A stretch of DNA of 41,503 nucleotides from assembly GCA_004551485.1 (NCBI GenBank), contig SBLD01000017.1, positions 29,951-71,453 on the forward strand, given 5' to 3'. Every line of letters starts with the position of its first letter. Positions within the stretch are counted from its first letter, which is position 1. The DNA is from Billgrantia azerbaijanica. Lineage in GTDB: Bacteria > Pseudomonadota > Gammaproteobacteria > Pseudomonadales > Halomonadaceae. Made by a program: the position numbers and the translations under genes. Under the pieces are notes generated by a model, which was not told where the DNA came from, did no database searches, and worked only from the letters and a program-made list of their open reading frames with translations. Positions 1-7,608 of the stretch are shown here, piece after piece.

Positions 1-1
1 A

Positions 2-209
2 GCGTGGCCGCCTGAGGAGTGCCTGAACGGGCTGACTGCTAGCGCCAAAAGGCGGCGCGGCGAGCCATTTCGGGGTATCGACCCCTACGGCGGCGTGGCC
101 GCCTGAGGAGTGCCTGAACGGGCCGACTGCTAGCGCCAAAAGGCGGCGCGGCGAGCCATTTCGGGTTGTCGACCCCCACGGCAGCGTGGCCGCCCGAGGT
201 GCCGACGGG
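2..209. repeat. 91-bp direct tandem repeat, two full copies and a decayed third
   Basis: Two nearly identical units start at 2 and 93 and differ at only a few positions. A third, partial copy starts at 184 and fades around 209. Each unit carries a short hairpin-capable segment (CGCC, AAAA, GGCG) and a TGA shortly after its start. Because the period is 91, which is not a multiple of 3, each copy shifts the reading frame, so it is not a coding repeat inside one protein. One frame reads as a plausible C-terminus ending G-G-V-A-A-stop, so the repeat may have arisen by duplication of the 3' end of a gene lying before the window. More copies may lie upstream. Confidence 0.85.
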
Positions 210-240
210 CGGTGAACAGCGCCCGCCGATGAGGTTGAAC

Positions 241-266
241 AGCCCCGGTCGCGACCGGGGCTTTTC
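241..266 (+). terminator. Rho-independent terminator of an upstream gene outside the window
   Basis: The arms AGCCCCGGTC (241-250) and GACCGGGGCT (253-262) are perfectly complementary and are followed by TTTTCTC. The stem must open at its tip to form a loop. It separates the repeat region from the formate dehydrogenase operon and implies a plus-strand gene ending before it. Confidence 0.8.
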
Positions 267-382
267 TCAAAGCGACCTCGGGATATCTGAAGGCCGATCC
301 GAGGTCTACCGAGCATTGTTCCTGTCAGTAGCGGGTGCCAACATGATGGGGCAAGGTACCCAACGATGATAATGAGCCCACC

Positions 383-2101
383 ATGACCGTCCAGACCGTG
401 AACCCCCAGCGTCGCCTGCGTGGCAAGCCCCGCGGGCGTGACCTCGACCCCGGCGAGCTCGATGCCCTGCGTCGCCTGCTCGGCGACGAGCGCGAGCGGC
501 CGTCGCTGCGCCGTCGCGACCTGCTCATCGAGCATCTCCATGCCATCCAGGATGCGCGCGGCCACCTGCCGCTCGCAGCCCTGCGGGCGCTTGCCGCCTA
601 CATGAAGCAGCCCATGGCGGCGGTCTACGAGACGGCGACCTTCTACGCCCACTTCGACGTGGTCCACGACGACCAGGCCGCGCCGCCGGCGATCACCGTG
701 CGCGTCTGCGACTCGCTCTCCTGCCAGCTGGCCGGGGCGGCGGCGCTCAAGGCCGAGCTCGAGGCCGGCCTCGCGCCGGACGAGGTGCGGGTGCTGCGTG
801 CCCCCTGCATGGGGCGCTGCGAGCAGGCGCCGGTGGTGGAGGTGGGCCATCGCCACCTGGGCGCGGCGACGCCGGCGAGCGTCGCGGCGGCGATTGCCGA
901 CGGCGATCTGCACCCCGCGCCGCTCGACTGGCCGCGCCTCGCCGCTTACCGTGCCGCGGGCGGCTATGCCCTGCTCGATGCCTGCCGCGCTGGTAGCGTC
1001 ACGGTGGAGTCGCTGATGGACGACCTGGAGGCGGCCAACCTGCGCGGCCTGGGCGGGGCGGGCTTCCCGACCTTCAAGAAGTGGTACTTCGTGCGCCAGG
1101 AGCCAGGGCCTCGCTACTGCGTGATCAACGCCGACGAGGGCGAACCCGGCACCTTCAAGGACCGCTACTACCTCGAGCGCGAGCCGCACCGCTTCCTCGA
1201 GGGCGCGCTGGTGAGCGCCTGGGCGGTGGAGGCGGAGGCGCTCTACATCTACCTGCGCGACGAGTACCCCGGCCTGCACCGGGTGCTCGCCGAGGCGATC
1301 GCCGAACTGGAGGCGGCAGAACTGGTTGAGCCGGGGTACGTGGTGCTGCGCCGCGGTGCCGGCGCCTACATCTGCGGCGAGGAGTCGGCGCTGATCGAGT
1401 CGCTCGAGGGCAAGCCCGGCAAGCCGCGCCATCGCCCGCCCTTCGTCGCCCAGAAGGGACTCTTCGACCGTCCGACGCTGGTCAACAACGTGGAGACCGT
1501 CTACTGGATCCCAGTGATCCACGAGCGCGGCGCCAGCTGGTTCGCCGACCAGGGGCGACACGGGCGCAAGGGCCTGCGGAGCTTCTCGGTCTCCGGGCGG
1601 GTCAAGCGCCCCGGCGTGCACCTGGCGCCGGCCGGGATCACCCTGGACGAGCTGATCACCGAGTACTGCGGCGGCATGGCCGACGGCCATCGCCTCGCCG
1701 GCTACCTGCCGGGCGGTGCCTCCGGTGGCATCCTGCCGGCGAGCAAGGCGGACATCCCATTGGATTTTGATACGTTGCAGGCGGAAGGCTGCTTCATCGG
1801 CTCGGCGGCGCTCATCGTGTTGTCGGACCAGGACGACCTGCGCGCCGTGGCCACCAACCTGCTGGCCTTCTTCGCCGACGAATCGTGCGGGCAGTGCACG
1901 CCGTGCCGCGTCGGCAGCGAGAAGATGCTGACGCTGCTCGAGCGCGATACCTGGGACGTTGCGGCGCTCGAGCGCCTCGCCCAGGTGATGATGGATGCCT
2001 CCATCTGCGGACTGGGGCAGGCGGCGCCCAACCCGGTGCTGGGGCTGCTCAAGGACTTCCGCGGCGAGCTGGCCGCCCAGAACCTGATCATCAAGGGGTG
2101 A
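383..2101 (+). CDS. fdsB: NAD-dependent formate dehydrogenase, fused FdsG-FdsB (NuoE-NuoF-like) subunit
   Basis: This is the diaphorase part of a soluble molybdenum formate dehydrogenase; it passes electrons from the alpha subunit to NAD+. The first ~175 residues are a NuoE-like thioredoxin-fold [2Fe-2S] domain with ligands Cys109, Cys114, Cys142 and Cys146. The rest is NuoF-like: the FMN/NAD-binding segment GLGGAGFPT (222-230), ICGEESALIESLEGKPGKPR (330-349), and [4Fe-4S] ligands in CGQCTPC (Cys502, 505, 508) plus Cys542. At 572 residues it matches the sum of the two usually separate subunits, so the fusion is real and not a read-through. The ATG at 383 has only a weak ribosome site. fdsA follows after 1 bp. 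The family is also seen in HoxF and complex I, but the neighbours fix the role as formate oxidation. Cytoplasmic. Confidence 0.92.
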   Translation: MTVQTVNPQRRLRGKPRGRDLDPGELDALRRLLGDERERPSLRRRDLLIEHLHAIQDARGHLPLAALRALAAYMKQPMAAVYETATFYAHFDVVHDDQAAPPAITVRVCDSLSCQLAGAAALKAELEAGLAPDEVRVLRAPCMGRCEQAPVVEVGHRHLGAATPASVAAAIADGDLHPAPLDWPRLAAYRAAGGYALLDACRAGSVTVESLMDDLEAANLRGLGGAGFPTFKKWYFVRQEPGPRYCVINADEGEPGTFKDRYYLEREPHRFLEGALVSAWAVEAEALYIYLRDEYPGLHRVLAEAIAELEAAELVEPGYVVLRRGAGAYICGEESALIESLEGKPGKPRHRPPFVAQKGLFDRPTLVNNVETVYWIPVIHERGASWFADQGRHGRKGLRSFSVSGRVKRPGVHLAPAGITLDELITEYCGGMADGHRLAGYLPGGASGGILPASKADIPLDFDTLQAEGCFIGSAALIVLSDQDDLRAVATNLLAFFADESCGQCTPCRVGSEKMLTLLERDTWDVAALERLAQVMMDASICGLGQAAPNPVLGLLKDFRGELAAQNLIIKG

Positions 2102-2102
2102 A

Positions 2103-4961
2103 ATGATGAGCGACACGAGCTTCACCCTGACCCTCGACGGCGTCGAGGTCAGCGCCCACCCCGGCGAGACGCTGTGGCAGGTGGCCAAGCGCGCTGGCGA
2201 GACCATTCCTCATCTGTGCTTCAAGGACGCCCCCGGCTACCGCGCCGACGGCAACTGCCGCGCCTGCATGGTCGAGATCGAGGGCGAGCGCGTGCTGGCC
2301 GCGAGCTGTATCCGCGAGGCACGCCCCGACATGGTGGTCAAGAGCCTCTCTTCCGAGCGCGCCCGCGTGGCCCGCGAGGGCGTGTTGGAACTGCTCGCCG
2401 TCGACCAGCCCGAGCGCGAGGCGAGTCCCGATCGCTCGAGCCACTTCTGGGCCATGGCCGACAAGCTCGCCGTGGATGCCGCGGCGGTGCGCGAGTGGCT
2501 GCCGCGCCACGGTGAGCGCGAGGCGCCCACCGTGCACCATGTCGCCGCGCGCGAGGGCGCCCATGCCCAGGGCCATGACAGCAGCCACTCGGCGATGCGT
2601 GTCAACCTCGACGCCTGCATCGAGTGCAACCTCTGCGTTCGCGCCTGCCGCGAGGTGCAGGTCAACGACGTCATCGGCCTGGCCCACCGCGGCGCGGCGT
2701 CCAAGGTCGTCTTCGACTTCGACGACCCCATGGGCGACAGTACCTGCGTGGCCTGCGGCGAGTGCGTCCAGGCCTGCCCCACCGGGGCGCTGATGCCGGC
2801 AACCCTGGTCGACGAGCAGGGCCGGGGCGACTCGGCCGTGGCGGATCGCCAGGTCGACTCCGTCTGCCCCTACTGCGGCGTGGGCTGCCAGCTCACCTAT
2901 CACGTCAAGGACGACCGCATCCTGTTCGTCGAGGGCAAGGACGGCCCGGCCAACCAGGGGCGGCTGTGCGTGAAGGGGCGCTTCGGCTTCGACTACCCCA
3001 ATCACGCGGCGCGCCTGACCACCCCGCTGATTCGCCGCGAGGGCGTCGCCAAGGGGCTCGACCCGGACTTCGACCCCGCCCAGCCGCTGACCCATTTCCG
3101 CGAGGCGAGCTGGGAGGAGGCGCTGGACCTGGCCGCCCAGGGGCTCGTTGACCTCAAGGCCGCCCACGGGCCCAAGGCGCTGGCCGGCTTCGGCAGCGCC
3201 AAGTGCTCCAACGAGGAGGCCTGGTTGTTCCAGAAGCTGGTGCGCACCGGCTTCGGCTCCAACAACGTCGACCACTGCACGCGGCTGTGCCACGCCAGCT
3301 CCGTGGCGGCGCTCATGGAGTGCATCGGCTCCGGTGCGGTGACCGCCTCCTTCATGCAGGCGGCCAACGCCGACGTGGTGATCCTCACCGGCTGCAACCC
3401 GGCGGTGAACCATCCGGTGGCGGCGACCTTCTTCAAGCAGGCCGCCAAGCGCGGCACCAAGTTCATCGTGCTTGACCCGCGTGGCCAGGCGCTGGACGCC
3501 TATGCGCATCTCAGCGTGCGCTTCACGCCCGGGGCCGACGTCTCGCTGTTCAACGCCCTGCTCAACGTCATCGTCAGCGAGGAGCTCTACGACGAGGCGT
3601 ACATCGCCGGGCACACCGAGGGCTTCGAGGCGCTCAAGGCGCACGTGGCCGAGATGACCCCCGAGGCGATGGCACCGGCCTGCGGCGTCGACCCGCAGAC
3701 CATCCGCGAGGTGGCGCGCCTCTACGCCAATGCCGAGCGGGCGATGATCTTCTGGGGCATGGGGATCTCCCAGCATGTCCACGGCACCGACAACGCGCGC
3801 TGCCTGATCTCGCTGGCGCTGGCCTGCGGCCACACCGGACGGCCCGGCACCGGGCTGCACCCGCTGCGCGGGCAGAACAACGTGCAGGGGGCCTCCGATG
3901 CCGGCCTGATCCCCATGGTGCTGCCCGACTACCAGCCGGTGGGCGACGCCCAGCTGCGCGCCGCCTTCGAGGAGCTGTGGAACACCCCGCTCGACGAGCA
4001 GCCGGGCCTGACCGTGGTGGAGATCGTGCACGCCATCCACGAGGGCACCATCCGCGGCATGTACATCCAGGGCGAGAACCCGGCGATGTCCGACCCGGAC
4101 CTGGACCACGCCCGGGCGGCGCTGGCCAAGCTCGAGCACCTGGTGGTGCAGGACCTCTTCGTCACCGAGACCGCGCAGTTCGCCGACGTCATCCTGCCGG
4201 CCTCCGCCTGGTCGGAGAAGGACGGCACCGTCACCAACACCAACCGTCAGGTGCAGCTCGGCCAGGCCGCCGTGCCGCTGCCCGGCCAGGCCCGGCCCGA
4301 CTGGTGGATCATCCAGGAGATCGCCCGGCGCTTCGGCCTCGACTGGCGCTACACGCACCCCCGCGAGGTGTTCGCCGAGATGCAGCGAGGCATGCCCTCG
4401 CTCGACCACATCACCTGGGAGCGGCTCGAGCGAGAGCACTCGGTCTCCTATCCCTGTCCGGCCGACGACGCCCCCGGGGCCGACGTGGTGTTCTCCGATG
4501 CCTTCCCCACCGCCAGTGGCAAGGCCAGGTTCTCGCCGACCCTGCCGCTGCCACCGGACGAGCCGGTCGACGCCGACTACCCGGTGGTGCTGACCACCGG
4601 CCGCCAGCTCGAGCATTGGCACACTGGCTCCATGACGCGCCGCGCCCGCGTGCTCGACGACCTCGAGCCGGCGGCGGTGGCGAGCCTTGCCCCGGCGGAA
4701 GCACGCCACCTGGACGTGGCACCCGGCGAGTCGATCACCATCACCACCCGGCGCGGCAGCATCACCCTGGCGGCGCGCGTCGACCCGGCGATGCCGGAGG
4801 GCATGGTATTCGTGCCGTTCTGCTACGCCGAGGCGGCCGCCAACGTCCTCACCAACCCGGCGCTGGACCCCTTCGGCAAGATTCCCGAATTCAAGTACGC
4901 GGCGGCGCGGCTGGCGAAGGCCTCGAGCGCCGAGCTGAGCGAGACTGGCGAACAACGGTAG
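2103..4961 (+). CDS. fdsA: Formate dehydrogenase alpha (catalytic, Mo-bis-PGD) subunit
   Basis: Oxidises formate to CO2 at a molybdenum bis-pyranopterin centre. Order of domains: N-terminal [2Fe-2S] (Cys39, 52, 55, 69); two [4Fe-4S] clusters (Cys172/175/178/182 and Cys215/218/221/225); a proximal [4Fe-4S] at the start of the molybdopterin domain (Cys255, 258, 262, 289); then the long Mo domain and a C-terminal dinucleotide-binding domain. The Mo ligand is Cys396 in HCTRLCHASS. It takes the place of the selenocysteine found in enzymes such as E. coli FdhF, so no SECIS element is needed. The gene has tandem ATGs at 2103 and 2106, and either may be used; the ribosome site AAGGGGTGA overlaps the end of the previous gene. 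952 residues is normal for FdsA. Confidence 0.95.
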   Translation: MMSDTSFTLTLDGVEVSAHPGETLWQVAKRAGETIPHLCFKDAPGYRADGNCRACMVEIEGERVLAASCIREARPDMVVKSLSSERARVAREGVLELLAVDQPEREASPDRSSHFWAMADKLAVDAAAVREWLPRHGEREAPTVHHVAAREGAHAQGHDSSHSAMRVNLDACIECNLCVRACREVQVNDVIGLAHRGAASKVVFDFDDPMGDSTCVACGECVQACPTGALMPATLVDEQGRGDSAVADRQVDSVCPYCGVGCQLTYHVKDDRILFVEGKDGPANQGRLCVKGRFGFDYPNHAARLTTPLIRREGVAKGLDPDFDPAQPLTHFREASWEEALDLAAQGLVDLKAAHGPKALAGFGSAKCSNEEAWLFQKLVRTGFGSNNVDHCTRLCHASSVAALMECIGSGAVTASFMQAANADVVILTGCNPAVNHPVAATFFKQAAKRGTKFIVLDPRGQALDAYAHLSVRFTPGADVSLFNALLNVIVSEELYDEAYIAGHTEGFEALKAHVAEMTPEAMAPACGVDPQTIREVARLYANAERAMIFWGMGISQHVHGTDNARCLISLALACGHTGRPGTGLHPLRGQNNVQGASDAGLIPMVLPDYQPVGDAQLRAAFEELWNTPLDEQPGLTVVEIVHAIHEGTIRGMYIQGENPAMSDPDLDHARAALAKLEHLVVQDLFVTETAQFADVILPASAWSEKDGTVTNTNRQVQLGQAAVPLPGQARPDWWIIQEIARRFGLDWRYTHPREVFAEMQRGMPSLDHITWERLEREHSVSYPCPADDAPGADVVFSDAFPTASGKARFSPTLPLPPDEPVDADYPVVLTTGRQLEHWHTGSMTRRARVLDDLEPAAVASLAPAEARHLDVAPGESITITTRRGSITLAARVDPAMPEGMVFVPFCYAEAAANVLTNPALDPFGKIPEFKYAAARLAKASSAELSETGEQR

Positions 4962-4975
4962 AGGGAGGGTAGGGC

Positions 4976-5230
4976 ATGATGATCGCGGACCTGATCGACG
5001 GTGACGACTTCCGCCATCGGCTGGTGGCGCTGGGGGTGCGTATTCCCGACGGCGCCTGTCCCGAGACCTGCGCGCGCATGGCGCGGCTGATGCACGAGCA
5101 GGTAGGGGTCGAGGGGCTGGCGGCGCTGGTGGCCGAGCTCGAGGCCCAGCGCGAGGTGATGTTGCCCTCGGTGCGCACCGCCCTGGAGCAGATCCTGGTG
5201 CCGGCGCTGGCGGGCGAGGCGAAGTCGTGA
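4976..5230 (+). CDS. fdsD: Formate dehydrogenase delta subunit
   Basis: A small (84-residue) mostly helical protein with the look of the FdsD family: an N-terminal I-A-D-L-I..DDF segment, an A-R-M-A-R-L motif near residue 36 and a helical C-terminus. FdsD proteins accompany Mo formate dehydrogenases and are thought to help assembly or stability; they carry no cofactor motif. It starts 14 bp after fdsA behind a strong GGAGG ribosome site (4964-4968), with tandem ATGs. The cofactor-sulfurating chaperone gene fdsC/fdhD is not found in this operon and must lie elsewhere, possibly just before the window. Confidence 0.85.
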   Translation: MMIADLIDGDDFRHRLVALGVRIPDGACPETCARMARLMHEQVGVEGLAALVAELEAQREVMLPSVRTALEQILVPALAGEAKS

Positions 5231-5970
5231 CGCCCGAGGGGGCCTCGCTCGCCCGTGCGGAGCGGGGCTACCGGCTCTATGGCTCGCCGGACAGCGCCAA
5301 CCTGCCGGTGCGCATGGTCTTGGAGCGCGCCGGGTTCGACTACCGGGATGTGCGGGTCGACCGCGCCGGCGGCGGGCTCGACGACCCGGCGTTCCGGCGC
5401 CTCAATCCCCAGGGGCTGCTGCCCGTGCTGGTGGACGAGCGGGACGCAGCGGCACTGTTCGAGACCGGAGCGATCCTGCTCAGCCTCGGCGAGCGCTGGC
5501 AACCCGAGCGCCATGCCCTGCCGGCCGTGCGCAGCGCGTTGCTGGCATGGCTGTTCTTTCTCTCCAACACCTTGCACGCCGAGCTGCGCGTTTGTTTCTA
5601 CACCGCACGCTATGCGCCCGAGCCGGAGGCGGCCCGGGCGCTGCGCGGCCAGGTGCGCTCGCGCCTGCTGAAGCACCTGACGCTGCTCGAGGCCCAGGCC
5701 GACCACGGCCGGGGGCCTTGGCTGCTGCCCGAGGGCGAGAGCGTGCTCGACCCCTACCTGGCCTGCCTGGTGCGCTGGCTGCAGCTCTATCCGCTCGATG
5801 ACCCCTGCCGCGAGCTGCCCTGGGAACGGCTGCCGCGACTCCAGGCATTGCTGGAACACCTCGCGGCGCAGCCGGCGATCCAGCGGGCCGCGAGTCGGGA
5901 GGACATCACCGGGCGGTTGTTCGTCGCGCCCGACTACCCGGCCGTCGACCTGCGCGCGGTGACCGGCTAG
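5227..5970 (+). CDS. Glutathione S-transferase-like protein in the formate dehydrogenase operon
   Basis: The N-terminal ~80 residues look like a glutathione transferase thioredoxin fold: YRLYGSPDSANLPVRMVL with a serine-rich first loop, NPQGLLPVL with the cis-proline that contacts glutathione, and ETGAILLSLGERW with the glutathione-carboxylate contacts. The rest is an all-helical C-terminal domain. The GTG start overlaps the fdsD stop (GTGA), which indicates translational coupling and co-expression with formate dehydrogenase. The substrate cannot be read from the sequence. A role with glutathione-bound formaldehyde (S-hydroxymethylglutathione) would fit the formate and betaine context but is only inference. 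A redox or structural GST-fold protein is equally possible. Confidence 0.7.
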   Translation: MTPEGASLARAERGYRLYGSPDSANLPVRMVLERAGFDYRDVRVDRAGGGLDDPAFRRLNPQGLLPVLVDERDAAALFETGAILLSLGERWQPERHALPAVRSALLAWLFFLSNTLHAELRVCFYTARYAPEPEAARALRGQVRSRLLKHLTLLEAQADHGRGPWLLPEGESVLDPYLACLVRWLQLYPLDDPCRELPWERLPRLQALLEHLAAQPAIQRAASREDITGRLFVAPDYPAVDLRAVTG

Positions 5971-5974
5971 ACGT

Positions 5975-6009
5975 GAAGACGGCCCCGCCGGCGTGGCGGG
6001 GCCGTCTTC
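5975..6009. terminator. Long hairpin between convergent operons
   Basis: A perfect 15-bp stem: GAAGACGGCCCCGCC at 5975-5989 and its complement at 5995-6009, with a 5-nt loop. It lies between the plus-strand fds operon and the minus-strand gbcA gene. It is symmetrical enough to serve both directions, although no long T run follows on either side. Confidence 0.75.
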
Positions 6010-6025
6010 TGTCTTCACCTCAGCG

Positions 6026-7315
6026 TCAGCCCTGTGCGACCTGCAGCTGCTGCAGGCTGCCGTGGCCCAGGTTCTCCTGCAGCCGCTCGCTGTACCAGTC
6101 GATGAAGTCGATCACCCCGAACTCGTAGGTCTCGGAGTAGGGGCCGGGTTCGTAGGCTCGGGAGTTGATGCCACGCTGGTTCTCCTCGGCGAGGCGGCGG
6201 TCCTGGTCGTTGGTGGCGTCCCACACCTTGCGCATCTGCACGGGATCGTAGTCCACGCCCTCCACGGCGTCCTTGTGCACCAGCCACTTGGTGGTGACCA
6301 CGGTCTGCTGCGGGCCGAGCGGCATGACGCGGAACACCACGGCATGATCGCCCATGAAGTGGTTCCAGGAGTTGGGCAGATGGAGGATGCGCAGCGACCC
6401 CATGTCAGGGCTCTCGAGGCGCCCCATCAGCTTCTGGCACGCCGGCTTGCCGTCCATGGTCATGGAGACTGTGCCGTCGAGCAGCGGGGTGCGGGTCAGG
6501 CGGTTGCGCTTGCCGAAGCGCCGGAGCTGCCAGGGTACCTGCTGGGCGTCCCAGTCGGTCTGCTTGCGGGCTACGAGCGACTTGTACGCCGGCGTGGCGC
6601 GCGGGTCATCGGTGTCGTCGAACTCCTGCAGGGAGTTCAGCAGCTCCGGGTGGGCACCGTTGCAGTGGTAGCACTCGCGGTTGTTCTCGATGACCAGCTT
6701 CCAGTTGGCCTGCTCGACGATGGAGGACTCCACGGCCACCTTGACGTTGGCCATGTCGTAGGGCTCCAGGTAGTGCTCGAGGGTGACCAGGAAGTCGTCG
6801 ATGGCAGGGGGTTCGTCGGCGAGGCTGATGAAGATATAGCCGCCGGCGCTCTTCACATGGATCGGCTTGAGGCCGTAGGCGGCGAGGTCGAAGTTCTCGC
6901 CCATGTCGCTGCCGGCGAACAGCAGGCGGCCGTCGAGCTCGTAGGTCCACTGGTGGTAGGGGCAGACCAGCTTGGCGACCTTGCCCTTCTCCTTCACGCA
7001 CAGCCGTGAGCCGCGGTGGCGGCACACGTTGTGGAAGCCATGCACGGCGCCGTCGTTGCCGCGCACCAGGATCACCGGGTTGTCGCCCACGTCCAGGGTC
7101 ATGAAGTTGCCCTTGGCGGGAATCTCGCAGGTCATGCCGGCGAACAGCCACTCCTTCTCGAAGATCTCCTGCATGTCCAGGGCGAAGACCCGGGCGTCGT
7201 TGTAGAACGGCTGCGGCAGCGAGAAGTTGGGCCGTCGATGACGCAGGCTCTCGGCCACTTCGTGGCGCGCGGCGGCCAGCGGATCGTCATGTGGGGCAGG
7301 GGAGAAGTTGGACAT
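6026..7315 (-). CDS. gbcA: Glycine betaine monooxygenase, Rieske oxygenase component
   Basis: Demethylates glycine betaine to dimethylglycine, releasing formaldehyde, with electrons from GbcB. The Rieske [2Fe-2S] centre is visible as Cys98-x-His100 and Cys118-x2-His121 (CRH and CPYH). The mononuclear iron site is in NNRECYHCNGAHPELL: His217 and His222, with Glu214 where many relatives have the bridging aspartate. At 429 residues it is full length. The start has an AAGGA ribosome site 9 bases upstream. It is divergent from gbcB across a 293-bp region, the same pairing as the Pseudomonas gbcAB/bmo genes. Its generic relatives are aromatic ring-hydroxylating dioxygenase alpha subunits; the gbcB, gbdR and sox neighbours make betaine the likely substrate. 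Confidence 0.9.
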   Translation of the reverse strand: MSNFSPAPHDDPLAAARHEVAESLRHRRPNFSLPQPFYNDARVFALDMQEIFEKEWLFAGMTCEIPAKGNFMTLDVGDNPVILVRGNDGAVHGFHNVCRHRGSRLCVKEKGKVAKLVCPYHQWTYELDGRLLFAGSDMGENFDLAAYGLKPIHVKSAGGYIFISLADEPPAIDDFLVTLEHYLEPYDMANVKVAVESSIVEQANWKLVIENNRECYHCNGAHPELLNSLQEFDDTDDPRATPAYKSLVARKQTDWDAQQVPWQLRRFGKRNRLTRTPLLDGTVSMTMDGKPACQKLMGRLESPDMGSLRILHLPNSWNHFMGDHAVVFRVMPLGPQQTVVTTKWLVHKDAVEGVDYDPVQMRKVWDATNDQDRRLAEENQRGINSRAYEPGPYSETYEFGVIDFIDWYSERLQENLGHGSLQQLQVAQG

Positions 7316-7608
7316 GTCGGGGGTTCCTTATCGTTGGGCGGGTGTGGTGCCGGCGGGAGCCGGGCCATGGGCGCAAGCGGAGTGTGCGCCAGCCCGAATG
7401 GGCGTCCATACCCGCGAGCGACACGCAATGGCGTCGATACGACGCTGCCGGCGCAGGAGATTGCGGGCCCTTGGGCCTCATGGATATCCCGATGTCGCTG
7501 ACAGGACAGTCGTGCGGCCATGGGTGGTCGCAGAATGCGACCACGCGGCGCCGCTCCCGGTCGCCGAGGTGCCTTCAGCCTGTCCACCCCCCCCCTGGCG
7601 AGACGACG
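7316..7608. promoter_or_regulatory. Divergent gbcA/gbcB promoter region
   Basis: No gene is supported here. The hexamer TGTCGC occurs facing gbcB at 7493-7498 and facing gbcA at 7418-7423 (as GCGACA on the plus strand). The same hexamer occurs twice in front of glyA, so it is a candidate half-site for the local AraC-type activator GbdR. This is inference: a hexamer in GC-rich DNA is weak evidence, and I did not match it to a published matrix. Confidence 0.45.
7524..7544. promoter_or_regulatory. Perfect 9-3-9 inverted repeat upstream of gbcB
   Basis: The arms GTGGTCGCA (7524-7532) and TGCGACCAC (7536-7544) are exact complements around a 3-base spacer, GAA. The site is 64 bp before the gbcB start. 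It could be an operator for a dimeric regulator or a hairpin in the gbcB leader RNA. There is no T run, so termination is unlikely. Confidence 0.6.

Noticed and set aside
2-209. CRISPR array
   Set aside because: The units are contiguous 91-bp copies without unique spacers.
2091-4955. Long open frame on the minus strand opposite fdsA
   Set aside because: It mirrors a GC-rich coding gene codon for codon, its product is low-complexity and matches no family; fdsA shows full cofactor motifs.
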